A stretch of 64,000 bases of DNA, from NCBI RefSeq assembly GCF_000721495.1, contig NZ_JOHY01000018.1:1-64000 (forward strand). The letters run 5' to 3'. The notes below the pieces were generated by a model. That model worked only from the letters and a program-made list of their open reading frames with translations, was not told the DNA's origin and made no database searches. The number at the start of each line of letters is the position of its first letter. Within the stretch, counting starts at the first letter, position 1. Shown here in pieces: positions 8,541 through 18,903 of the stretch. This DNA is from Streptomyces sp. NRRL F-5123 (GTDB taxonomy: Bacteria; Actinomycetota; Actinomycetes; Streptomycetales; Streptomycetaceae). The position numbers and the translations under genes are program-made.

Positions 8541-9545
8541 TCAGTACTTGCGGCTCGGCAGCGCCGCCGCGGCCTGGTCCGCCGTGTAGTCGCTCTCCTT
8601 GGTCTTGATCCAGCGGGGAAGCGTCGACCCCTTGCCCGCATGGACGGTCTTGACGGTGTCCATCAGCTGCGGGCCGAGCAGGGGGTTGCACTCGACGATC
8701 GCATTGATCTGCCCCTTGCTCATGGCGACGAAGCCGTCGTGGACGCCGTCACACGAGATGATCTTGATGTCCTTGCCGGGCGCCTTGCCCGCCGCCTGGA
8801 TCGCCTGGATCGCGCCGATGGCCATGTCGTCGTTGTGGGAGAACAGCACCTGGATGTCCGAGTGCGCCTGGAGGAAGGCCGCCATGACCTGCTTGCCGCC
8901 GGCGCGGGTGAAATCCCCGGACTGGCTCGCGATGATCTTCCACTCGGGGTGGCTCGCCTTCATGATCTTGGCGAAGCCGCTGGAACGCTCGATTGCGGGG
9001 GCCGCGCCGGTCGTCCCCTCCAGCTGTGCGATCTTCACGGTGCCCTTCTGGCCGGCCAGCACCTTCTCCAGCAGATGGGCCGCGCGCTCTCCCTCGCTCT
9101 CGAAGTCGGAGCCCACCAGGGTGACGTAGAGCGAGGGGTCCGAGGTCTCGACGGAGCGGTCGGTGAGGATCACCGGGATGCCGGCCGCCTTCGCCTCCTT
9201 CAGCACCGTGTCCCAGCCGGTCACGACGACCGGCGAGAACGAGATGACGTCGACCTTCTGCGCGATGTAGCTGCGGATCGCCGAGATCTGGTTCTCCTGC
9301 TTCTGCTGGGCATCGGAGAACTTGAGGTTGATGCCGGCGGCCTTCGCGGCGTCCTTCACCGACTGGGTGTTGGCCGCGCGCCAGCCGCTCTCCGATCCCA
9401 CCTGGGAGAAGCCGAGGGTGATCTGCTCCGTCCCGCCGCCCTTCGACCCGGTGGACTTGGTGGGGTTCTTCTTCGCGCAGGCCGCGAGAACGCCGGCGGC
9501 CGAGACGGCCGCGCCCGCGGTGAGAAAGCTGCGTCTGTCGATCAT
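8541..9545 (-). CDS. ytfQ: Sugar-binding lipoprotein of the ABC importer, YtfQ type
   Basis: A 334-residue periplasmic-binding-protein-like lipoprotein (Peripla_BP_4 fold) that captures the sugar at the cell surface. The start is ATG 9545 because AAGGAG sits 6 bases upstream and an RR-containing signal (MIDRRSFLTAG) with a lipobox (GVLAAC, Cys23) follows; the twin arginine suggests possible Tat export. Upstream in-frame codons lack a signal. It is the first gene of the operon. Conserved features include the FSQVGSESGWRAANT opening and the hinge segment near SFSPVVVTGWD, both typical of YtfQ-like proteins. Confidence 0.9.
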   Translation of the reverse strand: MIDRRSFLTAGAAVSAAGVLAACAKKNPTKSTGSKGGGTEQITLGFSQVGSESGWRAANTQSVKDAAKAAGINLKFSDAQQKQENQISAIRSYIAQKVDVISFSPVVVTGWDTVLKEAKAAGIPVILTDRSVETSDPSLYVTLVGSDFESEGERAAHLLEKVLAGQKGTVKIAQLEGTTGAAPAIERSSGFAKIMKASHPEWKIIASQSGDFTRAGGKQVMAAFLQAHSDIQVLFSHNDDMAIGAIQAIQAAGKAPGKDIKIISCDGVHDGFVAMSKGQINAIVECNPLLGPQLMDTVKTVHAGKGSTLPRWIKTKESDYTADQAAAALPSRKY

Positions 9546-10022
9546 GTCTGCTCCTTCGAGGAATTTCGGCAGGCGGGTGTTGCTGCAGGGTGCGGACGCG
9601 CCCCGTGCGGTCCGGGCAGCGGCACCGCCGTTGCCCGAGCGGGGTGTGTCAGCAGGTGGTGGGGGATCAGATGAGCAGGCCGACGTTCCAGGGAAGGGTG
9701 TCGCGGCTGCCGCCGGCGAGGGCGGTGGTGCCACAGGTGGCCCACATGGGTACTCCATACGGATGGGAGGGGGAACCGACGGGAGGTGGGTGCTCGGAGT
9801 GCCGTCGGGCGGTCGGGGGGACCCACGTACGGCTGGCTCTCACCGGGAGGGGAGAGTGCGGCCCGGTGCCGCACCACCCGTGTGTCACCACGAGTGTGTG
9901 CGCTCACCTGGCAGTGGCTTTCGGTGCCCGAAAGGGCCTCCGGTAGTCCCCCAGCAGGCTGAGGAGACACCGGATGTGGCAAAACGTCGCCGCGTGCGGC
10001 GTGCTGGGAATCGGTCCAACGA
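9546..10022. other. Long leader/upstream region of the sugar importer; no gene seen
   Basis: About 480 bases lie between the binding-protein start and the first LacI-type operator at 10023. Open frames here are low-complexity antisense-like translations without recognisable domains. If transcription starts near the operators the operon has an unusually long untranslated leader; alternatively another promoter lies closer to the gene. Confidence 0.5.
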
Positions 10023-10036
10023 GTGAGCGCTAACAT
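10023..10036. promoter_or_regulatory. LacI-type operator, importer-proximal site
   Basis: The sequence GTGAGCGCTAACAT matches the right half of the perfect palindrome at 10844 (GCTAACAC) with a weaker left half around the central GCGC. It lies upstream of the minus-strand sugar-importer operon. Confidence 0.6.
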
Positions 10037-10117
10037 AGCTCGTTGCCATGCCGGTGCCAACCCCCACTGCCACCACCCCCGGCGGTCATCCGCGCGAGCG
10101 GGGCGACCGCACCCGGT

Positions 10118-10133
10118 AGTGAGCGCTAACACT
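10118..10133. promoter_or_regulatory. LacI-type operator, second importer site
   Basis: AGTGAGCGCTAACACT shares the GAGCGCTAACA core with the site at 10023. The two cores are 95 bases apart, a spacing compatible with looping between repressor dimers. Confidence 0.6.
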
Positions 10134-12466
<2,333 letters not shown>

Positions 12467-12480
12467 CCCCCGTCCGATGA

Positions 12481-12510
12481 GCGGGCGCACCCCCTCAGGG
12501 GTGCGCCCGC
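12481..12510. terminator. Terminator after the GH62 gene
   Basis: Perfect 13-base arms (12481-12493 and 12498-12510) close a CTCA loop, starting 14 bases after the GH62 stop codon. It could also stop transcripts from the convergent phenolic-degradation operon. Confidence 0.88.
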
Positions 12511-12614
12511 TTCGGGGTGCGCCCACTCCGGGGCAAGCCGTGCCGGCCCGTCAGTCCCGTGGAGGTCCGGCGCTCCGTACCCCGCGACGGTCGGCGGCCG
12601 CAGCCCGTCCGGGG

Positions 12615-13082
12615 TCAGCCGTAGAACCGGGACAGGCTCTGCAGCACCGCCGCGGGCTTGGCGCCCCCCTCGATCTCGACGGTGCCGTCCACGGTGATCT
12701 GCAGCCCCCGGGGAACCTCCACGACCTCCGACAGGCGTGCGGCCAGGCGGATACGGGAGCCGACGCGGACCGGGGCGGGGAAACGGACCTTGTTGAGACC
12801 GTAGTTGACCTTGGTGCTGACGCCCTCGACCTCCAGCAGACCGGTGAACAGCGGGATGAAAAGGGACAGCGTCAGGTACCCGTGGGCGATCGGAGCGCCG
12901 AAGGGGCCGGTCGCGGCACGCTCGGGGTCCGTGTGGATCCACTGGTGGTCACCGGTCGCGTCGGCGAAGCCGTTGATGCGCTCCTGGGTGATCTCGATCC
13001 AGTCGCTCGTTCCCAGATCCGTGCCGGCGAGCGCCTTGAGCTCGTCGAGTCCCCGGACGGTGACGGTGGAGGGCATGGTCAT
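12615..13082 (-). CDS. MaoC-family (R)-specific enoyl-CoA hydratase
   Basis: A 155-residue hot-dog-fold hydratase. The MaoC signature is clear: FADATGDHQWIHTDPERA, with the catalytic Asp/His pair near residues 38-43, followed by FGAPIAHGYLTLSL. It starts at ATG 13082 with AAGGA upstream; ATG 13076 is also possible. It is the last gene of the SDR-amidohydrolase-ligase-MaoC operon, 28 bases after the ligase. In that setting it probably adds water across the side-chain double bond of p-coumaroyl- or feruloyl-CoA, the first beta-oxidation-like step. That substrate is inferred from neighbours, not from the protein itself. Confidence 0.82.
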   Translation of the reverse strand: MTMPSTVTVRGLDELKALAGTDLGTSDWIEITQERINGFADATGDHQWIHTDPERAATGPFGAPIAHGYLTLSLFIPLFTGLLEVEGVSTKVNYGLNKVRFPAPVRVGSRIRLAARLSEVVEVPRGLQITVDGTVEIEGGAKPAAVLQSLSRFYG

Positions 13083-13110
13083 GAGGGCGGTCCTTGCCTT
13101 TCGGAGTGGG

Positions 13111-14604
13111 TCAGGCACCGTGCGGCTGCTGCTCCTCGCGGAGCCGGCGCTTGAGGATCTTTCCTGACGCGGTACGGGGGAGGCTGTCGACCAGCACCAC
13201 CGACGCGGGGATCTTGTACTTGGCGAGCCTGCCGCTCAGCGCGGCCAGCAGCTCGCCGGGGACGACGGCCATGTCCGCGGCCGGGACGACGAAGGCCCTG
13301 CCGACCTCCCCCCAGCGCCGGTCGGGGACACCGATGACGGCGCACTCGGCCACGCCGGGCAGGGTGCACAGGACGTCCTCGACTTCCGCCGGGTAGACGT
13401 TCTCACCGCCCGAGATGTACATGTCCTTGATCCGGTCGGCGATCGTGACGTAGCCGTCCGCGTCCACCCGGGCCGCGTCGCCGCTGCGGAACCAGCCGTC
13501 CCGGAAGGCGGCCGCGGTCTCCTCCGGCAGGCCCCAGTAGCCGGGCCCGACGTGCGGACCGCGGACGGCGACCTCCCCCACCTCACCGACCGGCACCGGC
13601 ACTCCCTCGGGTCCGAGGACGCGGACGTCGCTGAAGAAGTGCGGGACACCGGCCGAGCCTGCCTTGCTGACGGCGTGCTCGGCGTCGAGGAAGAGCGTGC
13701 CGGGGGCCGCCTCGGTCATGCCGTACCCCTGGAGGAAGGTGAGGCCCCGCTGCTGGTACGTGTGGATCAGCGACGTCGGGACCGGTGCGCCGCCGCAGGT
13801 GAGCAGGCGGAGCGAGGAGAGGTCCGCCCGCGCCCAGCCGGGTTGCCGCGCGACGCGCTCGAACATGGTCGGGACGCCGAACATGAAGCTGATCCGGTGC
13901 TTCTCGATCAGTACCAGGGTGGCCGCCGGGTCGAAGCACTCGACGAGGACGCAGCAGCCCCCCTTGAGCAGGACCGGCAGGGTGAGCATGTTGAGCCCGG
14001 CCGTGTGGAAGAGCGGCGCGGAGACCAGGGCCCGCTCGTCAGCGGTGAGGTCGTGGTCGATCAGGACGTTGACGGCGTTCCAGACGAGGTTGCCGTGCGC
14101 CAGCATGGCGCCCTTGGGGCGGCCTGTGGTGCCCGAGGTGTACATGATCAGGCAGAGCTCGTCGGGGGTGACGGTCTCGTCGATCGGCTCGGAGGTGGCG
14201 GCCGCGAGCAGTTCCTCGTAGGCCGGGCCGACCTCGACGGGTGTCGGGAAGTCCGCGGGGACGAGCCCGGCGCACGAGGGGCCGTGGAGGAGGACGCGCG
14301 CGCCGCTGTCCTGGAGCTGGTAGGCGATCTCGGCGGCGGCCAGGCGGATGTTGAGGGGGACGAAGACCGCGCCGAGGATGCCGGTGGCGAACAGCGTCTC
14401 CAGGTAGGCGGGGTGGTTGGGGCCCAGGTATGCGACGCGGTCGCCGCGGCGGACGCCCGCGGTGCGCAGCGCGTGTGCCAGGCGGGTGGTGCGTTCGTGC
14501 AGGTCGGCGTAGCTCAGGATGCGCTCGCCGTGCACGAGTGCGGCACGGTGCGGGGTCTTGCGTGCCCTGCGGGCGGGCCAGGACCCGATGCCCTCGTTGC
14601 GCAT
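13111..14604 (-). CDS. Acyl-CoA ligase of the ANL superfamily, probably for hydroxycinnamates
   Basis: This 497-residue cytoplasmic enzyme activates a carboxylic acid through an acyl-adenylate to its CoA thioester. The P-loop-like motif YTSGTTGRPKG sits near residue 155, GYGMTEAAP near 300, the YWGLPEET and RSGDAARVDADGY stretch near 365-385, and the C-terminal catalytic Lys in ASGKILKRRL. GAAGGAG precedes ATG 14604. Its operon partners (MaoC, SDR, amidohydrolase) and the van, pob and pca genes next door make p-coumarate or ferulate the likely acid, the role of CouL in Rhodococcus. A fatty-acid substrate cannot be excluded from sequence alone. Confidence 0.82.
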   Translation of the reverse strand: MRNEGIGSWPARRARKTPHRAALVHGERILSYADLHERTTRLAHALRTAGVRRGDRVAYLGPNHPAYLETLFATGILGAVFVPLNIRLAAAEIAYQLQDSGARVLLHGPSCAGLVPADFPTPVEVGPAYEELLAAATSEPIDETVTPDELCLIMYTSGTTGRPKGAMLAHGNLVWNAVNVLIDHDLTADERALVSAPLFHTAGLNMLTLPVLLKGGCCVLVECFDPAATLVLIEKHRISFMFGVPTMFERVARQPGWARADLSSLRLLTCGGAPVPTSLIHTYQQRGLTFLQGYGMTEAAPGTLFLDAEHAVSKAGSAGVPHFFSDVRVLGPEGVPVPVGEVGEVAVRGPHVGPGYWGLPEETAAAFRDGWFRSGDAARVDADGYVTIADRIKDMYISGGENVYPAEVEDVLCTLPGVAECAVIGVPDRRWGEVGRAFVVPAADMAVVPGELLAALSGRLAKYKIPASVVLVDSLPRTASGKILKRRLREEQQPHGA

Positions 14605-14615
14605 GTGAGGCTCCT

Positions 14616-15503
14616 TCAGGAGGTGAGTCCCAGCAGCCGGGCGGCGTTGGTCTTGAGGATCTTGGGCTTCACGCTGTCCTTGATGGGCAGCTTGTCGAAG
14701 TCGGCGAGCCAGCGGTCCGGGGTCAGCACCGGGTAGTCCGACCCGAAGAGGACCTTGTCCTGCAGCAGCGAGTTGGCGTAGTGGACGAGCTGCGGCGGGA
14801 AGTACTTGGGCGACCAGCCGGAGAGGTCGATGTGCACGCCGGGTTTGTGGGTGGCGACCGCGAGCGCCTCGTCCTGCCAGGGGAAGGAGGGGTGCGCGAG
14901 GATGATCTTCAGGTGCGGGAAGTCGGCGGCCACGTCGTCCACGTGCATCGGGTTGGAGTACTTCAGCCGGATGCCGCCACCACCGGGGACGCCCGCGCCG
15001 ATGCCGGTCTGGCCGGTGTGGAAGAGGGCGACGGTGCCGGTCTCCTCGATGACCTCGTAGAGTCCGTACGCCATGCGGTCGTTGGGGTAGAAGCCCTGGA
15101 TGCTGGGGTGGAACTTGAACCCGCGCACCCCGTACTCCTCGACCAGCAGCCGTGCTCGGCGGATGCCCGCCCTGCCGCGGAAGGGGTCGACGGAGGCGAA
15201 GGGTATGAGGACGTCGGGGTTGGCGGCGGCTGCTTCGGCCACCTCCTCGTTGGGGACGGGCGGGGTGCCCGTGGCGTGCTCGGCGTCGACGGTGAAGACG
15301 ACGGCGGCCATGTTCCGTTCGCGGTAGTAGGCGGCCATCTCGGGGAGGGTCGGCTTGCGGCTTCCCTCGACCTTGAAGTAGGCCTCGGAGGCGGCGCCGA
15401 GTTCGTCGGACAGGGACGCGTTCCCCCGCGAGGAGACCTCGGCATGGGTGTGGACGTCGATCGCCGTGAGTGTTTCCGGGTCCATGGGCCGGCCGCCTTT
15501 CAC
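14616..15503 (-). CDS. Metal-dependent amidohydrolase-family protein, probable CouO-like beta-ketoacyl-CoA hydrolase
   Basis: A 295-residue amidohydrolase-2 TIM barrel. It shows the N-terminal metal motif DVHTHAE, GFKFHPS and FHTG metal/active-site histidines, HPSFPW, and the closing FGSDYPVLTP aspartate motif. GTG 15503 overlaps the SDR stop by four bases and has GGAGG upstream; ATG 15485 is an alternative. Between an SDR and a CoA ligase, it corresponds to CouO of Rhodococcus jostii RHA1, reported to cleave the aryl beta-ketopropionyl-CoA hydrolytically to an aromatic acid and acetyl-CoA. By sequence alone it could also be a decarboxylase of the ACMSD group. Confidence 0.78.
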   Translation of the reverse strand: MKGGRPMDPETLTAIDVHTHAEVSSRGNASLSDELGAASEAYFKVEGSRKPTLPEMAAYYRERNMAAVVFTVDAEHATGTPPVPNEEVAEAAAANPDVLIPFASVDPFRGRAGIRRARLLVEEYGVRGFKFHPSIQGFYPNDRMAYGLYEVIEETGTVALFHTGQTGIGAGVPGGGGIRLKYSNPMHVDDVAADFPHLKIILAHPSFPWQDEALAVATHKPGVHIDLSGWSPKYFPPQLVHYANSLLQDKVLFGSDYPVLTPDRWLADFDKLPIKDSVKPKILKTNAARLLGLTS

Positions 15504-16447
15504 GCCTGCTCCCCCTCCGGGACGCGCGGCGCGGGGATGCCCACCGTCTGCGGCTCGCGGCCGACGGAGCCGTGCCACCCGGCGGCCAGTGTCTGCGGGG
15601 TCCAGCCGCCCTCCGCGTAGGCGACGGCGACCTCCTGCGGGTGGGACCAGAGCGTGAGCCGATCGCCGCCGATGCCGATGCACTGGCCGGTGATGTCGCG
15701 CGCGGCGTCGGAGGCGAGGAAGGGCAGCAGCGCGGCGCAGTCCTCGGGGGTGCCGAAGCCCTCTCCCTTGCGCAGGAAGTCGGGCAGCGGCTGTCCCTGC
15801 CGCAGACGTTCGACGTAGGGGGCGAAGGCGGGGATGGTCTCGGTCATGGCGGTGGCGGCCACCGGCACGATCGCGTTGACGGTGATGGCGGAGCGGGCCA
15901 GCTCCATGGACCAGGTGCGGACCATCGCGGCGATTCCCGCCTTGGCGGCGGCGTAGTTGGTCTGGCCGAAGTTCCCGCGCTGTCCCGCCGGGGAGCCGAC
16001 CATGACGAGGGTGCCGCCGTCGCCCTGCTCGCGCATCCGTACGGCCGCCGCGCGGGCACAGGTGAACGTGCCGCGCAGATGGGTGCCGATGACCGCGTCG
16101 AAGTCGTCGTCGGTCATCTTCCACAGCACCCGGTCGCGCAGGATGCCGGCATTGGTGACCATCACGTCGAGGCGGCCGAACTCACTGACGGCACGGGCGA
16201 CCAGGCGATCGGCGGCTTCGCTGCCGCCGACGGCGACGGCCTCGGCGGCGGCTCGGCCGCCCGCTGCGGTGATGGTCCCGGCGGCCTGCTCGGCGGCCTC
16301 GGGGTCGAGGTCGTTGACGACGACGGCGGCGCCCGCCGCGGCGAGTGCGGTGGCGTAGGCGAGGCCGAGTCCCCGTCCGCTGCCGGTGACGACGGCGACC
16401 TTGCCGGTGAGATCGGGGAAGGGGTGGGAGGTGGGTTCAGCGCTCAT
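15500..16447 (-). CDS. SDR-family dehydrogenase, probable hydroxyacyl-CoA dehydrogenase of phenylpropanoid side-chain oxidation
   Basis: A 315-residue classical SDR. The NAD(P)-binding GSGRGLG lies near residue 20, NAG appears as VTNAGIL, and the catalytic Ser-Tyr-Lys are in VMVGSPAG and NYAAAK. It is first in the minus-strand operon, so it is probably transcribed from the operator region at 16461-16495. I take ATG 16447; an upstream ATG at 16468 would sit inside the MarR operator. The expected reaction is oxidation of the 3-hydroxy-3-arylpropionyl-CoA made by the MaoC hydratase. It is longer than a minimal SDR (about 250), with an extra C-terminal tail of about 50 residues. Confidence 0.82.
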   Translation of the reverse strand: MSAEPTSHPFPDLTGKVAVVTGSGRGLGLAYATALAAAGAAVVVNDLDPEAAEQAAGTITAAGGRAAAEAVAVGGSEAADRLVARAVSEFGRLDVMVTNAGILRDRVLWKMTDDDFDAVIGTHLRGTFTCARAAAVRMREQGDGGTLVMVGSPAGQRGNFGQTNYAAAKAGIAAMVRTWSMELARSAITVNAIVPVAATAMTETIPAFAPYVERLRQGQPLPDFLRKGEGFGTPEDCAALLPFLASDAARDITGQCIGIGGDRLTLWSHPQEVAVAYAEGGWTPQTLAAGWHGSVGREPQTVGIPAPRVPEGEQA

Positions 16448-16460
16448 GCAGACAGAAACT

Positions 16461-16495
16461 AGGAGCAATCATTGTTACTGTCAATGATTGTTCCT
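16461..16495. promoter_or_regulatory. Operator palindrome between SDR operon and marR gene
   Basis: Two 14-base arms, AGGAGCAATCATTG (16461-16474) and CAATGATTGTTCCT (16482-16495), are inverted copies with one mismatch, separated by 7 bases. The palindrome lies in the 76-base gap between the divergent SDR and MarR starts, the usual position for an autoregulatory MarR site. CouR of Rhodococcus controls an equivalent gene set and is released by hydroxycinnamoyl-CoA. Confidence 0.8.
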
Positions 16496-16523
16496 GACCG
16501 TCGTTTTGGGGAATGATGCGCGT

Positions 16524-16982
16524 ATGAGTGACGCACCCTGGATGCGCGGCCTGCACGCCGACACCGGATACCTGCTGTACCGACTGGGCCTGCGGTCCGG
16601 CAGCCTGTTCAACGCCCGCCTGGAACAGCACGGGCTGCGGCTGCGGCACTACGCCGTGCTGCGCTACCTCTCCGCCGTTGAGAACGCCAGGCAGCGGGAG
16701 TTGAGCGACCAGCTCGGCTACGACCCGAGTGCCATCGTCAGCCTCGTCGACGACCTGCAGCGGCTCCACCTGGTCGAGCGCCGTCCGGACCCGACCGACA
16801 GGCGCAACCGGATCGTCGTGCTGACGCCGGCCGGGCAGCAGCTGCTTCCGGAGAGCGAGCAGGACGGCGCCCGGGTCACCGACGACCTGCTGGCGCCCCT
16901 GGACGCGGAGGAGCGCCGGACCCTGCACGCCCTGCTGCTGCGGATCGCCGAACCGGTGGAGTCCGCAGCCGCCGGCGGGTGA
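16524..16982 (+). CDS. MarR-family regulator, probable CouR-like repressor of hydroxycinnamate genes
   Basis: A 152-residue winged-helix dimer. The recognition region is QRELSDQLGYDPSAIVSLVDDLQ and the wing is RRPDPTDRRNRIVVLTPAG, both textbook MarR. ATG 16524 is the first start beyond the operator. It faces the SDR/amidohydrolase/ligase/MaoC operon across the palindrome at 16461 and probably represses both directions until the CoA thioester of a phenolic acid binds. Downstream, an IclR gene begins 15 bases after its stop, so MarR, IclR and possibly the van genes may share a transcript. Confidence 0.83.
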   Translation: MSDAPWMRGLHADTGYLLYRLGLRSGSLFNARLEQHGLRLRHYAVLRYLSAVENARQRELSDQLGYDPSAIVSLVDDLQRLHLVERRPDPTDRRNRIVVLTPAGQQLLPESEQDGARVTDDLLAPLDAEERRTLHALLLRIAEPVESAAAGG

Positions 16983-16997
16983 CGGGCCGTCCGCACC

Positions 16998-17762
16998 GTG
17001 CCCGGCTCCCCCTCCCCCCGGTCGGCAGCAGACCGCCTGCTCGACGTGCTCGGCGCCTTCGGGCAGGCGCACCCCACCCTGACGCTGACCGAGATCGCCC
17101 GGCGCGCCCGCCTTCCGCTGCCCACCGCGCACCGGCTGGTCGGCGTGCTCACCGGCTGGGGCGCGCTCGAACGCGCGGAGGACGGCCGCTACCAGGTGGG
17201 CCTGCGGCTGTGGGAGGTCGCCGCCCTGGCCCCCCGGGGGGTGGGCCTGCGGCAGGCGGCGATGCCCTTCCTGGAGGACCTCTACGAGAGCACCCATGAG
17301 AACGTGCAGCTCGCGGTGCGCGACGGCCTGGAGGTCGTCTACACCGAGCGCATATCGGGCCGTTCCGCCGTCGGCGTCCACAGCCGGGTCGGCGCCCGCT
17401 GGCCGCTGCACGCCACCGGCGTCGGCCTGGTGCTCCTCGCGCACGCGGACACCGCGCTGCAGGACCGCTACTGCGCGGGCGAACTGGCGGCGTTCACCCC
17501 GCACACCGTCACGGACCCGGTACGCCTGCGCCGGATGCTGGCCGACGTACGGCACACCGGGTGCGCGGTGAGCGACCGGCAGATCACCGAGGACGCGCTG
17601 TCCGTGGCCGCGCCGGTGCGCGGTCCCGGGGGCCGGGTGCTCGCCGCCGTCTCGGTCGTCGTACCGGTCACGGGCCCCCGGCCCCCCGTGCTCGTCCCCG
17701 TCGTCCGGGTGGCCGGCCGGGGCATCTCCCGGGCGCTGGGCTGGCAGCCGGAGGCGGGCTGA
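16998..17762 (+). CDS. IclR-family regulator next to the vanillate demethylase genes
   Basis: A 254-residue IclR protein. The N-terminal winged helix covers about residues 8-65 (LTEIARRARLPLPTAHRLVGVLTGWG), and the C-terminal effector domain includes TYERISGRSAVGVHSRVGARWPLHATGVG-like features, in which the invariant HATGVG segment lines the ligand pocket. GTG 16998 is the only sensible start; no strong ribosome site is seen, so it may depend on the preceding marR gene. It ends 109 bases before vanA, and vanillate or protocatechuate is a reasonable guess for its ligand. Confidence 0.8.
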   Translation: MPGSPSPRSAADRLLDVLGAFGQAHPTLTLTEIARRARLPLPTAHRLVGVLTGWGALERAEDGRYQVGLRLWEVAALAPRGVGLRQAAMPFLEDLYESTHENVQLAVRDGLEVVYTERISGRSAVGVHSRVGARWPLHATGVGLVLLAHADTALQDRYCAGELAAFTPHTVTDPVRLRRMLADVRHTGCAVSDRQITEDALSVAAPVRGPGGRVLAAVSVVVPVTGPRPPVLVPVVRVAGRGISRALGWQPEAG

Positions 17763-17826
17763 GCCCGGCTTCCGCCACACGGAAGTCCCGTTGCCGGCGG
17801 TCGGGCGCGGTCAGGACCCTGGTCCC

Positions 17827-17850
17827 CGGCGGAGCACCGGCGCTCCGCCG
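17827..17850 (+). promoter_or_regulatory. Inverted repeat ahead of vanA (operator or attenuator)
   Basis: CGGCGGAGC (17827-17835) and GCTCCGCCG (17842-17850) are perfect 9-base inverted arms around ACCGGC. The element lies in the only gap between the IclR gene and vanA, so it could be the regulator's operator, a terminator of the regulator transcript, or part of the vanA leader. Confidence 0.5.
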
Positions 17851-17854
17851 TAGA

Positions 17855-17868
17855 AGGAGGGGACTCCT
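17855..17868 (+). promoter_or_regulatory. vanA ribosome site inside a short hairpin
   Basis: AGGAG (17855-17859) can pair with CTCCT (17864-17868) around the GNRA-like loop GGGA, three bases before the vanA ATG. The Shine-Dalgarno itself is the left arm, so folding would hide it. Whether this matters at growth temperature is unknown. Confidence 0.4.
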
Positions 17869-17871
17869 GCC

Positions 17872-18903
17872 ATGACCACGCACTCGGCCTTCGTCCGCAA
17901 CCAGTGGTACGTCGCGGCCTGGGCCTCCGAGGTCGGCCGCGACCTGCTGGCCCGCACCGTCCTGGGCGAACCGCTCGCGCTGTACCGCACGCTGGAGGGC
18001 AGGGCCGTCGCCCTCGCGGACCGCTGCGTGCACCGCCGGTTCCCGCTGTCCGGGAGCCGCCTCGACGGCGACAAGGTGGTCTGCGGCTACCACGGCTTCA
18101 CCTACGACACCACCGGTACCTGCGTCTTCGTTCCCGGCCAGAAGCGCGTCCCGCGCACCGCGCGGGTCAGCTCCTACCCCGTGGCCGAGGTCGACTCCTT
18201 CGTCTGGGTCTGGATCGGCGACCCGGAGGCGGCCGACCCCACCACGATCCCGCGCGCCCCGCATCTGGCGGACGAGGGCTGGGTCACCGTCACCGGCATG
18301 GAACCCGTCGACGGCGACTACGGCCTGCTCGTCGACAACCTCATGGACCTCTCGCACGAGACCTACCTGCACGGCGGCTACATCGGCACTCCGGAGGTCG
18401 CCGAGACCCCGATCACCACCGAGGTGGACGAGGAGGCAGGCATCGTCCGCGTCTCCCGGCACATGCCCGACGCCGAGTGCCCGCCCTTCTACGCGCGGTC
18501 GACCGGCATCGAGGGCCGCATCCAGCGGCTCCAGGACATCGAGTACTTCGCGCCGTGCCTCTACCTCCTGCACAGCACGATCAGCCCCACCGGGCAGGAC
18601 AGCCCCCGGTTCCGCACCGAGATCACGTACGCGATCACGCCCTCGGCGCCGGGCAGGGTCTACGACTTCTGGGCCGTCTCGCGGAACTTCGCGGTCGGGG
18701 ACGACGAGGTCACCACTTTCCTGCGCGACTTCAACCACACCGTGGTGATGCAGGACGTGGACGCCCTCAACCTGCTGCAGCGCTGCCTGGACAGCGAGCC
18801 CGAGGGCTACCAGGAGCTCAGCATCAACATCGACACCGGCGGCCTTGCGGCGCGGCGCATCCTGGCACGGCTGGCCGAGTCGGCAGCGCCGACCGGGCGA
18901 TGA
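17872..18903 (+). CDS. vanA: Vanillate O-demethylase, Rieske oxygenase subunit
   Basis: A 343-residue oxygenase that, with VanB and O2, removes the methyl group of vanillate as formaldehyde to leave protocatechuate. The Rieske [2Fe-2S] ligands are visible as Cys52-X-His54 and Cys71-X2-His74. The mononuclear iron site is suggested by DNLMDLSHETYLH, where two histidines follow the conserved DLSH motif. The length suits VanA (about 330-360). GGAGGGG precedes ATG 17872. It is followed without a gap by a 64-residue gene (ATGA overlap) and then vanB. The closely related dicamba or isovanillate demethylases remain possible. Confidence 0.9.
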   Translation: MTTHSAFVRNQWYVAAWASEVGRDLLARTVLGEPLALYRTLEGRAVALADRCVHRRFPLSGSRLDGDKVVCGYHGFTYDTTGTCVFVPGQKRVPRTARVSSYPVAEVDSFVWVWIGDPEAADPTTIPRAPHLADEGWVTVTGMEPVDGDYGLLVDNLMDLSHETYLHGGYIGTPEVAETPITTEVDEEAGIVRVSRHMPDAECPPFYARSTGIEGRIQRLQDIEYFAPCLYLLHSTISPTGQDSPRFRTEITYAITPSAPGRVYDFWAVSRNFAVGDDEVTTFLRDFNHTVVMQDVDALNLLQRCLDSEPEGYQELSINIDTGGLAARRILARLAESAAPTGR

